Below, one piece after another: positions 55,601 through 64,000 of a DNA stretch of 64,000 bases. Each line of letters starts with the position of its first letter. The stretch's first letter is position 1. A program made the translations under genes and the position numbers. The stretch covers positions 977,501 through 1,041,500 of the forward strand of contig JAOTON010002098.1 of NCBI GenBank assembly GCA_034440635.1, written 5' to 3'. This DNA comes from Lepas anatifera. Taxonomy: Eukaryota; Arthropoda; Thecostraca; Lepadidae. A model generated the notes under the pieces. The model saw only the letters and a program-made list of their open reading frames with translations, was not told where the DNA came from and did no database searches.

Positions 55601-55695
55601 CAATAATGAATGTGGATGGCCTACCCCAGAACACATATTCTTACGCTGGTCCCTCCCTTACCTCTTAAACCACTGCTGTTAAATGAAAGTCTATC

Positions 55696-56426
55696 TTAGA
55701 CCCGCATAATAGGCCAGGACGTTCCTTGTATGTTAAGACTGGTATGACGATCCTGAATGATTATGGATTCGGCTATCTTTTTATCTGGATGATCACGGGC
55801 CCGACGAACTACTTTTAGCTCAAGTGGTTCTGATATAGCCTGAGTGTCCTGTGCTGCGTGTTTTGCGAGGAAATGATCTCCTAGAGGTGTGTCCCTAGTT
55901 CTATTTTTCGCGTCCCGCAAATCTTCGTTAAATCGCGGCCTCATCGACTCTCCTACGTATTGAGCCCTGTTTTGGTCCCGGTTACACAGTCTACAGTACA
56001 CTTCATTTCATACACTAAATTTTTCTGTGTGCAGTCGCCTTTAAAACCTGACTTGCATAAATGACACCTCTGACCCCCCGGACATTTTGGCTTAGAAATG
56101 ACAGACCTAACCAATGACGACTTAAGTTTATTGTTATTCTTCCAGGCTATATGTACTTTCAGGTTAGATTTCTTTACGACACTTCTTATTTTACAGAGCA
56201 TTTGTTCGTCTACGTACGGCAAGGTTAAGAGCCCATCATAAGACTCTGAGCCTTCTTTCTTTTTCTTGCACCTTCCGTTACCTGTCCTTGCTAGTCTAAC
56301 TTCCCTCAGCAAACGCCTGAGAATCCCTACACGATTCCCATTTTTTAGAAGCAGATGCCAAATCTTATCTACGCTTCTTCTCTCTTTCTCTGAGCCCGAT
56401 GAGTTATCCATTGCCCTGTGAAACAC
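55696..56426 (-). pseudogene. PLE GIY-YIG endonuclease, frameshifted
   Basis: The first frame (55953-56426) gives the linker with LTLPYVDEQMLCKIRSVVKK and a cysteine-rich CPGGQRCHLCKSG, then VYEMKC, the start of GIY-YIG, where it shifts frame. The second (55696-56001) continues YCRLCNRDQNRAQYVGES with MRPRF and KKIAESIIIQDR, supplying the YVG block, arginine and glutamate expected of the nuclease. Read together this is a nearly complete domain with one frameshift at about 55975. It resembles the family 2 protein at 17319-18155 in layout (LPYIDEQ versus LPYVDEQ). Confidence 0.88.
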
Positions 56427-56427
56427 G

Positions 56428-56692
56428 TTTCGGATAATATTGTGTTTCTTTGACGTCGATGAGCAGATGTGCTATGGAGAATGATTCACGAGTTGGTTGG
56501 TTTGATGTAAAGCTCTGTCTCTATCGTAGTGTTTTCGCCATGTGTTTTTGCTATGACTAACGCATCCAAATAGGGCACCCCACTTCCACTACCCGTGTGC
56601 TCCATGGTAAATTTTAGGTGTGGATGTCTTCTGTTCATGTAGCTAAGGAACTCATCCAATGCTTCCTGCCCATGCGAGAAGATGCCTTCAAT
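56428..56692 (-). pseudogene. PLE reverse transcriptase C-terminal end, with in-frame stop
   Basis: The minus strand reads KEIEGIFSHGQEALDEFLSY, HPHLKFTMEHTGSG, VPYLDALVIAKTHGENTT, then TELYIKPTNS and a TGA at 56486-56488. The run FTMExx...PxLDxxV...T.LYxKPTxS is typical of PLE RT just after the catalytic core. Sequence upstream of 56692 is unrelated, so the copy is 5' truncated and the catalytic YxDD is lost. The in-frame stop separates it from the GIY-YIG part. Confidence 0.85.
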
Positions 56693-56945
56693 TTCTTTTT
56701 CGCTAATCTGGCTGTGGCCGCCCCGCTGTGAAGGGGCCGAGGCGGCCCTCCCCGGGAGCGCTGGGTGCGACCTTGCCCCGGCGCGGCTTGGATTACTGAC
56801 CGGTCAGCTGTTCCGCCGCCGCCGCGGGGCTGGGGACTTGTGCGGCTGTGACGTCACCGAGTGCTCGAGCGCGCAGCGCTTCTGCGCCGCCGTCAGATGG
56901 CTGCGTCTGAGCTGGCGAGACTGCGCGTCCCCCTGAAGTGAGCTC
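56693..56945 (+). promoter_or_regulatory. GC-rich, CpG-rich island, possible promoter/first exon
   Basis: About 250 bp of high GC with many CpG (CCGCCGCCGCGGGG, GAGCGCGCAGCGC), sharply different from flanking AT-rich DNA. It contains TGACGTCA once and ends CCCTGAA followed by GTGAGCTC, a plausible splice donor. The frame 56682-56936 has no recognised domain. It could be a host promoter and 5' exon or a GC-rich repeat. Confidence 0.3.
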
Positions 56946-57239
56946 TAATTTTCTTTGTTAATTCAATACTTTGTTGGTTTATTGTGGTACATGAAGTGTC
57001 GTGAAATTATGAATTATCTGGCCTACCTGACTGGTACCCTGTAGTAAGTATTTGCTCGCTTCACGAGTTTTCTCTGCGAACACGCGGTGCGGCGTAATTG
57101 TCAAACACTGTTATCGAGGTAATTTGTGGATGATTTTGCAATCTAGCACAGTTAAGATTATTTTCCGGTTGATATCTTACGAGTTACATTCGCCTGTTCA
57201 TATTTGCGTAGAGTAGGGCGTCCATATTTGCGCTCCTTC

Positions 57240-57345
57240 AGGTGAGGTGCATCGGACCAGTGGAGGTCAACATGGCGGCCCCCTGCCGGTGTCAACTTTG
57301 CGGTCGCCGGGAGAGTTATGAGGCGTTATAGTCGGTAGGTTTGGG
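57240..57345 (+). promoter_or_regulatory. Possible core promoter with YY1-like AACATGGCGGC
   Basis: TCAACATGGCGGCC matches the YY1-type AANATGGCGGC element often found just downstream of transcription starts in animal promoters. It sits in a local GC-rich patch 300 bp after the island at 56.7-56.9 kb. No downstream coding exon was identified. Confidence 0.3.
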
Positions 57346-58289
57346 ATTTATTCGTCCTAGGCTGTATAATTTAAGGAGCTTTGATGAGATTAACACCCCT
57401 CACCCCCCTGTTGCTTAGTTATTTATCGATTGATCCGCCGTGCTTAACTCATAACCTATATTTACTGTGACTGCGGATCCACAGTGCTAAACTCTTTGAT
57501 AATTGTTAAAGTTGCAGACACAGCTTTCATGGTCTGCTGTTGCGGATGAGCGTCTGCTGTTACTGATAGACTGCTGACGGTATCGACAGTTTGCTCACGT
57601 CAGAGTTATTGTGGTTTCGTTGAAGATGTTGCATTAGTTGTTGCTTCCCTAGTTGATGACTTTCTCTGAGGTCATGGCAGCAGAGGGCTTTGATGATGAT
57701 GATGATGATGATGATGCAGCTGACTTGCCCCATGTTGACAAAATGGACGTTGCCCCTGTTTACAATGGACATTTCCCTGCGGACTTGTGTTTTTGCCTAT
57801 TGCCGGCACCTATTGATACTGTTGTCTGTGTCTGGCAGATACGGTGTCCACCACGGTGCACTTGCTTTTTGGCACCAATATATCTGTAAAGACTTCGCAA
57901 GATTTTTTGCTTATTCCGGCGGCTACACTGGCATTGACCTTTGTTATAATCTCTGGTCACCATAACCATGAAATCTGTTTAATGGCTCCAGCGGATTTGA
58001 AAACATCCATTTTCGGGTGTAGGCACAGCCCCAACAAACATCAGCGCAATTTTGTTCCATACGTTTAATGCAGTTTGCATTTACTAATATTAAGGACCTG
58101 ATATGAGCCCATTTTGCACAGCTTCAGTCTGCGTGAACGCTGCTGTTTTCATTTTAATGGGCCTATTATAGTCGTGCTTTGTGCTTACGATCTTCTCTAG
58201 CAGAGTGGAGGTGCATGGACGCGATATAGATTGGATGTCGAAGCCATCTAAAAGATACACAAGGAAGCTGACCACCCGGGTGGTGGGGA
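57346..58289. other. Anonymous DNA with a (GAT)n run
   Basis: (GAT)9 at 57688-57716 sits in an open frame as poly-Asp (57653-57889) or, in another frame, poly-Met. No domain is visible around it, so I do not call a gene. Confidence 0.45.
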
Positions 58290-59655
58290 TGAGTCACCCT
58301 TGCCATTGGTGGGGAGGGCGAGGGGGTAAAACACCCTCTCTCTCACTCGAAAATTAAGAGAGCTAAGGGGCAAGACAAAATTGGAGGTTCTTTCCGCATG
58401 CAATCGAAGTTATCTTGTTCACTTTTTGTATAATGGATGAAAAGAGGTACACCTAAAAAATCACTTACCTCAGAAATTGAAAGACCTAAAAGCATATCCC
58501 TGATGTCTTTTGAGATCGCTTGAATTCCTTGTTAATTGCTTAGCAGTCCAAGCTTGGGTCAAGTCAAAAGCTGGGCATTGCCGATCACAGAACATCACAC
58601 ATTCTATTTCAACATGTGAGCACCACTCATTTGTTAAGGCCCAAGCTGAAATACCACGCAGGCTTGATTTAAACGCTGTTTGTCCCACCTTACAGAAGCA
58701 CTGTTCCAAACAGAACAGCGCCTGTAAACCGCACGGCCGTTTGAAAGCCGTTAGAAAGCCAAATCTATAGTTCCTACTATGTATTGGTGTGGTTTGTGGG
58801 TTCATTGATACACGAGGGTCCAGGGTTATATGGCGTGGCCAACTATTTCCTTGCTGAGATGTTCTACCATGTATAGGCAAGCTTACACCGACGTCATGCG
58901 AGGTCAAGGTCATGTTGTCAGTATTATGGGGTGCCCACTTTTTCACTTAAAACTTTCGAAAACTACAGCAATCATTGGAGCACCAAGGCCATTCTTTCGT
59001 CAGAAAGAAGCAAACGATATGTGGTCTTATTATGCTAGCTCACATTCAAAGGTTGACTTGAGCTCAGGTCAAAAAATTAACTCAAAGTGACCTATCACGG
59101 TCATGATGCACATTAATCGATTCAAAGTGAGACCGCAAACACAATGATCGTAAAACGAATGTTCTATCTTTGTTTAGCGAAAAGTTATTGGCTGAGTTAT
59201 TGATATTTATTCACTTGACCTTAGATGACCTGCCAAAGGCGATAGGTCAGAATTCTCAGCTTCAACCTCAGGAATGAACCGGAAATGCACTACTATGAAA
59301 TTTTGATGCTGATCTGAGGTGAATTGACTAAAAAACAGGTATTCAAAAATTTCCCTCATGCTTATCATGGGAAGGTTATGGTCCATTCCTGACCCTAGGT
59401 CTTTAAAATAAGGCATGCCCTTACCAGAAATTACATTACTCGACGACCATATTTTGTGCCACGAATCTCAGATCACTAGATTACTCTTACTGTTGCCACC
59501 TGGAACGATTTGGGCTGGTGACCTGACTTGACATGACCTTGAATTTAAATTTACAAGCCATACCAAATACACAGAGGGATAGCGCGTCGCAGTTTTTGGG
59601 CTACCTTGCAAAGCACACTAGGGGATAAGAATACCCCCAACCGGGCGAAGGTTAT
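58290..59655. mobile_element. Degenerate TTAA-type GACCT-rich element
   Basis: The right end ACCCCCAACCGGGCGAAGG then TTATTA resembles the CCGG..GGGCGAGGGTTAA end of 47984-49009. The left end has CACCCTTGCCATTGGTGGGG. The interior block TGACCTATCACGGTCATGAT and ATTAATCGATTCAAAG aligns with 29818-29860 in the element at 27080-30431. No intact TTAA pair, so the limits are approximate. Confidence 0.5.
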
Positions 59656-59782
59656 TACGAAACGAAAGTGATCGAGGAAGCGGTCCAGCCATTCTCCAGG
59701 ATACCAGGATAAGGACAGACATCTTCCAACTTTTCCACACTGATGGCTATGATGAGGTGACTTGGCCTGTTGGTGGAGTGAG

Positions 59783-60375
59783 AGCCGCTTGACGAAATCC
59801 ATGGAGCGCAGCGGATTGAGATTTCTCAAGCGGCTCTATACTGGCCGTTCGGCGGGTCTCGTCGTGGTCTGTTGTCGTCGTTGTCAGAGTCGCATGACGA
59901 AATCCATGGAGCGCAGCGGACTGAGATTTCTCAAGCGGCTCTATACTGGCCGCTCGGCGGGTCTCGTCGTGGTCTGTTGTCGTCGTTGTCAGAGCCGCAT
60001 GACGAAATCCATGGAGCGCACCGGATTGAGATTTCTCAAGCGGCTCTATACTGGCCGCTCGGCGGGTCTCGTCGTGGTCTGTTGTCGTCGTTGTCAGAGC
60101 CGCATGACAAAAGCCATAGAGCGCAGCGGATTGAGATTTCTCAAGCGGCTCTATACTGGCCGCTCGGCGGGTCTCGTCGTGGTCTGTTGTCGTCGTTGTC
60201 AGAGCCGCATGACAAAAGCCATAGAGCGCAGCAGATTGAGATTTCTCAAGCGACTCCATACTGGCCGCTCGGCGGGTCTCGTCGTGGTCTGTCAGAGCTG
60301 CATGACGAAATCTATGGAGCAAAGCGGATTGATATTTCTCAAGAGGCTCTATTCTGGCCGCTTGGCAGTTCTAAC
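59783..60375. repeat. 105-bp tandem array, ~5.6 copies, open on both strands
   Basis: The block ATGACGAAATCCATGGAGCG recurs with exactly 105-bp spacing (59791, 59896, 60001, 60106, 60211) and then 93 bp (60304) owing to a 12-bp loss. 105 bp is 35 codons, so an ORF can persist in phase: plus 59762-60562 repeats a 35-residue unit with GLRFLKRLYTGRSAGLVVVC, and minus 59747-60322 repeats one with ALTTTTTDHDETRRAASIEP. Neither is a protein I recognise. Frame preservation on both strands suggests arithmetic, not selection. Confidence 0.92.
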
Positions 60376-61734
60376 AGTTGATGCCAGGGCTCTGCAGTTG
60401 TGTAAGTTGATAGCCCTTCTACGCTTGACGCCCAAACTAAGGCCCCCGAATCTAAATTCAAAATATTTTTTGAGAAATTTTGGAACAAATGTTTTAGATT
60501 TTGTATTTTTCTCATTTTTATTTCTTAAACCACGAACTTGTATTTTGCCTCCTTTTGAATAAACCACAGGGGTCCCCTAAGAAAAAAAATTCGAACTGGT
60601 CCGACAATATTTATTACGCCAAAACGCAGTTTTTCTAATACAAGCAAAAAAGTTATTGAAATTTGACGGCCGACTTACAAGCTTGAAATGTAAGTAACCA
60701 CGCTTCAGTTAGTTTAAAGACAGCCACCTGAAGGAAGCTAGGTCAATTTTATTGTGCTTAGGCATAGTTTCCAGTGGAAAACGTAAAATTCTGACCTAGT
60801 TTTTACCATTCTGCAGGACTACATTTTTCCTCATTGCATTTAAATCTTGATATCTCGCGATATAATGCGGCGATTAGACTTTTTATTTCATTTGAAATAA
60901 TTATTCAATTGTTACATAATTGAATAATATAGTAAAAATGTATAAATAATAAAATAATAAATTAAATAATTCAAAGACTTTTCATTTCAAATAATGAAAG
61001 ACCATTTCTTCCACCTGATAAAATTTGGAGATGAATATCGTGATATTAAAATTCATTTGTTTATATGTATTTATACAATTTTAGTAGAAAAATTTTTATT
61101 TGTAGCTTCTTGGTTCCGAGCACATGTCATTCACGAGCTCAGAATTGACATGGCTGGATAGGAAAATTAATTTCAGTCATTTCATTTGCTTACACTACCC
61201 ACTTATCTCCAATGGTTTTCGAGTAATTCGTCCGCAAGGGTATTTCAAGGAGCTGAATTTCTCGGAACTGTTTGCTTCTTACCATGGTTTCAAGCCCTCA
61301 AAATGAATGGAAGTAGATGCAATTTGGCATGAAGCTAGCTTAAGGTCGTGGGTCAACGATACAAATAATTTCAGCCCAAAATAATGTTTGGTTCGTCTTC
61401 AAGAAGCACCTTTATATCGTGTCTTTTCTGTACGAACACAGCTGCCGGCGCCAGCGTCAAGGCATCATCGGCTGAGTAATACCAGCCAGTGACCTCCTGA
61501 CGGGTCACAGGTGTAGGGCTAGTGGGAGGGTGCAGAGTGTGGCGCACTAGTATAGTGGTTAGAGGCCCTGTCTCTCAATCAACGTTAGCCCTGGTCGCAG
61601 ACCGGTTACGTTCAACTTAAATGAGCAATAAACACTGAGGGCTGGTGTACCCAAGCCAAGGAGCCCTGAGCGACACAGTATGGATAAAGGCAGGCGTGTC
61701 GTCACGGGGGGGGGGCAGGGGGGCCTGGCCCCCC
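60376..61734. other. AT-rich anonymous DNA; possible tRNA-like SINE head near 61.55 kb
   Basis: 60840-61090 is very AT-rich. At 61545-61620 ACTAGTATAGTGGTTAGAGG resembles a tRNA A box (TAGTATAGTGGTTAG of tRNA-Asp/Glu) with a weak B-box-like GGTTACGTTC downstream. The arms do not fold as a real tRNA, so this is at most a SINE head. Confidence 0.35.
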
Positions 61735-61925
61735 AAAGTTTTGGCAAACAATTTCCTGATCTCAGCCAAAATGGGAGAAAACCGGACATTCTTGTAACCA
61801 GCCGCTGCAGAAGGCTACGAGGAGCCCAAATTCGAACAGTATTTGGTCCTAACGTGGAAAGTTTTTTGTCAGCGTCAGTTTGAAGTTTAGCTGGCCCCCA
61901 CTTTTTTGCCGGTGGCGACGCTTAT
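61735..61925 (-). repeat. Dispersed repeat with GCCGGTGGCGACGC end, copy 3
   Basis: Reverse complement of 5697-5885, including AAAATGGGAG, AACCAGCCGCTGC, AGGAGCCCAAATTCGAA and TTTTTTGCCGGTGGCGACGC. It abuts the 30-bp minisatellite. Confidence 0.7.
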
Positions 61926-61950
61926 GGATATAGGGCATTACGGCTTCAAT

Positions 61951-63720
61951 ACAGAGAACGCATTGCGGTACAGCTTCACTATAGGAAATGCATTGCAGTA
62001 CAGCTTCACTACAGGAAACGCATTGCGGTGCAGTTTCACTACTGGAAACGCATTGCGGTACAGCTTCACTACAGGAAACGCATTACGGTACAGTCTCACT
62101 GCTGGAAACGCATTGCAGTACAGCTTCACTACTGGAAACGCATTGCGGTACAGCTTCACTACAGGAAACGCATTGCGGCACAGCATAACTACAGGAAACG
62201 CATTGCAGTGCAGTTTCACTACTGGAAACGCATTGCGGTACAGCTTCACTACAGGAAACGCATTGCGGCACAGCATAACTACAGGAAACGCATTGCAGTA
62301 CAGCTTCACTACTGGAAACGCATTGCGGTACAGCTTCACTACAGGAAACGCATTGCGGCACAGCTTCACTACAGGAAACGCATTACGGTACAGCATAACT
62401 ACAGGAAACGCATTGCAGTGCAGTTTCACTACTGGAAACGCATTGCGGTACAGCTTCACTACAGGAAACGCATTACGGTACAGTCTCACTGCTGGAAACG
62501 CATTGCAGTACAGCTTCACTACTGGAAACGCATTGCGGTACAGCTTCACTACAGGAAACGCATTGCGGCACAGCATAACTACAGGAAACGCATTGCAGTA
62601 CAGCTTCACTACTGGAAACGCATTGCGGTACAGCTTCACTACAGGAAACGCATTGCGGCACAGCATAACTACAGGAAACGCATTGCAGTGCAGTTTCACT
62701 ACTGGAAACGCATTGCGGTACAGCTTCACTACAGGAAACGCATTACGGTACAGCTTCACTACAGGAAACGCATTGCGGTGCAGTTTCACTACTGGAAACG
62801 CATTGCGGTACAGCTTCACTACAGGAAACGCATTACGGTACAGTCTCACTGCTGGAAACGCATTGCAGTACAGCTTCACTACTGGAAACGCATTGCGGCA
62901 CAGCATAACTACAGGAAACGCATTGCAGTGCAGTTTCACTACAGGAAACGCATTGCGGTGCAGTTTCACTACTGGAAACGCATTGCGGCACAGCATAACT
63001 ACAGGAAACGCATTGCAGTGCAGTTTCACTACAGGAAACGCATTGCGGTGCAGTTTCACTACTGGAAACGCATTGCAGTGCAGTTTCACTACTGGAAACG
63101 CATTGCGGCACAGCATAACTACAGGAAACGCATTGCAGTGCAGTTTCACTACTGGAAACGCATTGCGGTACAGCTTCACTACAGGAAACGCATTGCGGCA
63201 CAGCATAACTACAGGAAACGCATTGCAGTGCAGTTTCACTACTGGAAACGCATTGCGGTACAGCTTCACTACAGGAAACGCATTACGGTACAGTCTCACT
63301 GCTGGAAACGCATTGCAGTACAGTTTCACTACTGGAAACGCATTGCGGTACAGCTTCACTACAGGAAACGCATTACGGTGCAGCATAGCTACAGGAAACG
63401 CATTGCAGTACAGCTTCACTACAGGAAACGCATTACGATACAGCTTCACTACTGGAAACGCATTGCGGTACAGCTTCACTACAGGAAACGCATTACGGTG
63501 CAGCATAGCTACAGGAAACGCATTGCAGTACAGCTTCACTACAGGAAACGCATTACGATACAGCTTCACTACTGGAAACGCATTGCGGTACAGCTTCACT
63601 ACAGGAAACGCATTACGGTGCAGCATAGCTACAGGAAACGCATTGCGGTACAGCTTCACTACGGGAAAGGCGTAGAAACACAGCATAACTACAGGAAACG
63701 CGTAGAAGCATAGCATAACT
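61951..63720. repeat. 30-bp minisatellite, 59 units, open in several frames
   Basis: The unit GGAAACGCATTGCGGTACAG plus CTTCACTACA repeats without length change for 1770 bp, giving exactly 59 units. Variants (CATTGCAGTA, CATTACGGTA, GGCACAGCATAACT) are arranged in higher-order patterns. Near the end a four-unit, 120-bp block recurs at 63361, 63481 and 63601 (last copy incomplete). Since 30 is divisible by 3, the unit is stop-free in two plus frames (61906-63675, 62028-63713) and one minus frame (61938-63752), giving 10-residue peptide repeats (TTGNALRYSF; FPVVKLYRNA). I regard these as non-coding consequences of the unit. Confidence 0.95.
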
Positions 63721-63919
63721 ACAGGAAGTTGCAAAATAATGGCAAAGAACACAGGTACGTATCAACTGAAACATCAAACGCAAAATTCAAAGGGACTTAA
63801 TAGGCGTTATTGGACCTAGCCGCAGGAAGCTACGTTCACCTTAAGTCCATCTGTATAAATTGAAAGCTTACAGCATGTAAAAATGTTTTAGTATGCTGAT
63901 AATTTGACACTTATATGCA
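63721..63919. other. Short unique stretch
   Basis: Nothing recognised. Confidence 0.4.
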
Positions 63920-63936
63920 TATATATATCAATATCA

Positions 63937-64000
<64 letters not shown>
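63920..64000. repeat. AC/AT compound microsatellite at window end
   Basis: (CA)n followed by (TA)n from about 63938, continuing past the end of the window, so its full length is unknown. Confidence 0.95.

Larger units (their letters stand above)
54340..56692 (-). mobile_element. Penelope-like element, family 3
   Basis: On the minus strand, in order: RT C-terminal end (56428-56692), linker and GIY-YIG frames (55696-56426), a 3' UTR containing a ~178-bp tandem array (54885-55600), and a terminus with CTGATGAAGGGCTGTGCCCG (54405-54435). The terminus shares CCTCGAATTGAG and the hammerhead-like block with 31480-31750. The 5' boundary is abrupt: homology ends at about 56692, where GC-rich DNA begins. 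Confidence 0.85.

Noticed and set aside
57653..57889. Acidic protein with an Asp run
   Set aside because: The Asp run is a (GAT)9 microsatellite, and the rest of the frame shows no motif or start context.
61951..63720. CRISPR-like array
   Set aside because: Units are contiguous with no unique spacers, and the context is eukaryotic.
61906..63752. Very long frames of 561-604 residues as protein-coding genes
   Set aside because: They are translations of a 30-bp minisatellite whose unit lacks stops in several frames on both strands. No non-repetitive coding flank.

Overview
This 64 kb window looks like intergenic, repeat-dominated DNA from an invertebrate animal, most likely an arthropod. The evidence is indirect: there is no convincing multi-exon host gene, the only long meaningful reading frames belong to retroelements, and those families are typical of invertebrate genomes. 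They are LINEs with and without an RNase H domain, Penelope-like elements (PLEs) with GIY-YIG endonucleases, tRNA-derived SINEs, and hAT-like and TTAA-site DNA elements. The species call is an inference. The identification of individual insertions is stronger because many have clean terminal repeats and target-site duplications (TSDs).

Layout. 1-9 kb: mostly anonymous DNA with a 5'-truncated LINE (2242-3360, minus) and dispersed repeat fragments. 9-11 kb: a 23-bp GC-rich minisatellite, then a 1.3 kb near-perfect palindrome (9629-10941). 11.5-14.7 kb: a LINE 3' end, two hAT-type MITEs with 8-bp TSDs, a tRNA-derived SINE and a 39-bp SINE tail. 15.9-24.2 kb: a large imperfect inverted repeat centred near 18.8 kb. 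Its arms carry degenerate protein-coding remnants and two head-to-head PLE copies, and have been invaded by a second PLE, an RNase H LINE, a SINE and a 1.84 kb hAT element. 27.0-30.6 kb: a SINE split by a TTAA-site element that is itself split by a LINE. 31.5-35.5 kb: PLE termini and an LTR-like non-autonomous retroelement with tandem repeats at the LTR/primer-site junction. 36-42 kb: low-information DNA with GT and AT microsatellites and more MITEs. 42-50 kb: a duplicated 312-bp repeat, a 5S-like relic, and two TTAA-site elements, one of which has its unoccupied site at 53.8 kb. 51.7-56.7 kb: PLE remnants, one with a ~178-bp tandem array between its ORF and its terminus. 56.7-57.3 kb: GC-rich, promoter-like DNA. 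58.3-59.7 kb: a degenerate TTAA-type element. 59.8-63.7 kb: a 105-bp and a 30-bp tandem array, both in-frame multiples of three. The window ends in an AC/AT microsatellite.

The elements do not form a pathway. Their relations are those of nested insertion, so relative ages can be read. Most interesting are the 8 kb inverted duplication, the occupied/empty site pair, hammerhead-like motifs at PLE ends, perfect DR4 (AGGTCA) nuclear-receptor-type sites in GACCT-rich elements, and the repeated primer-site junction in the LTR-like element.
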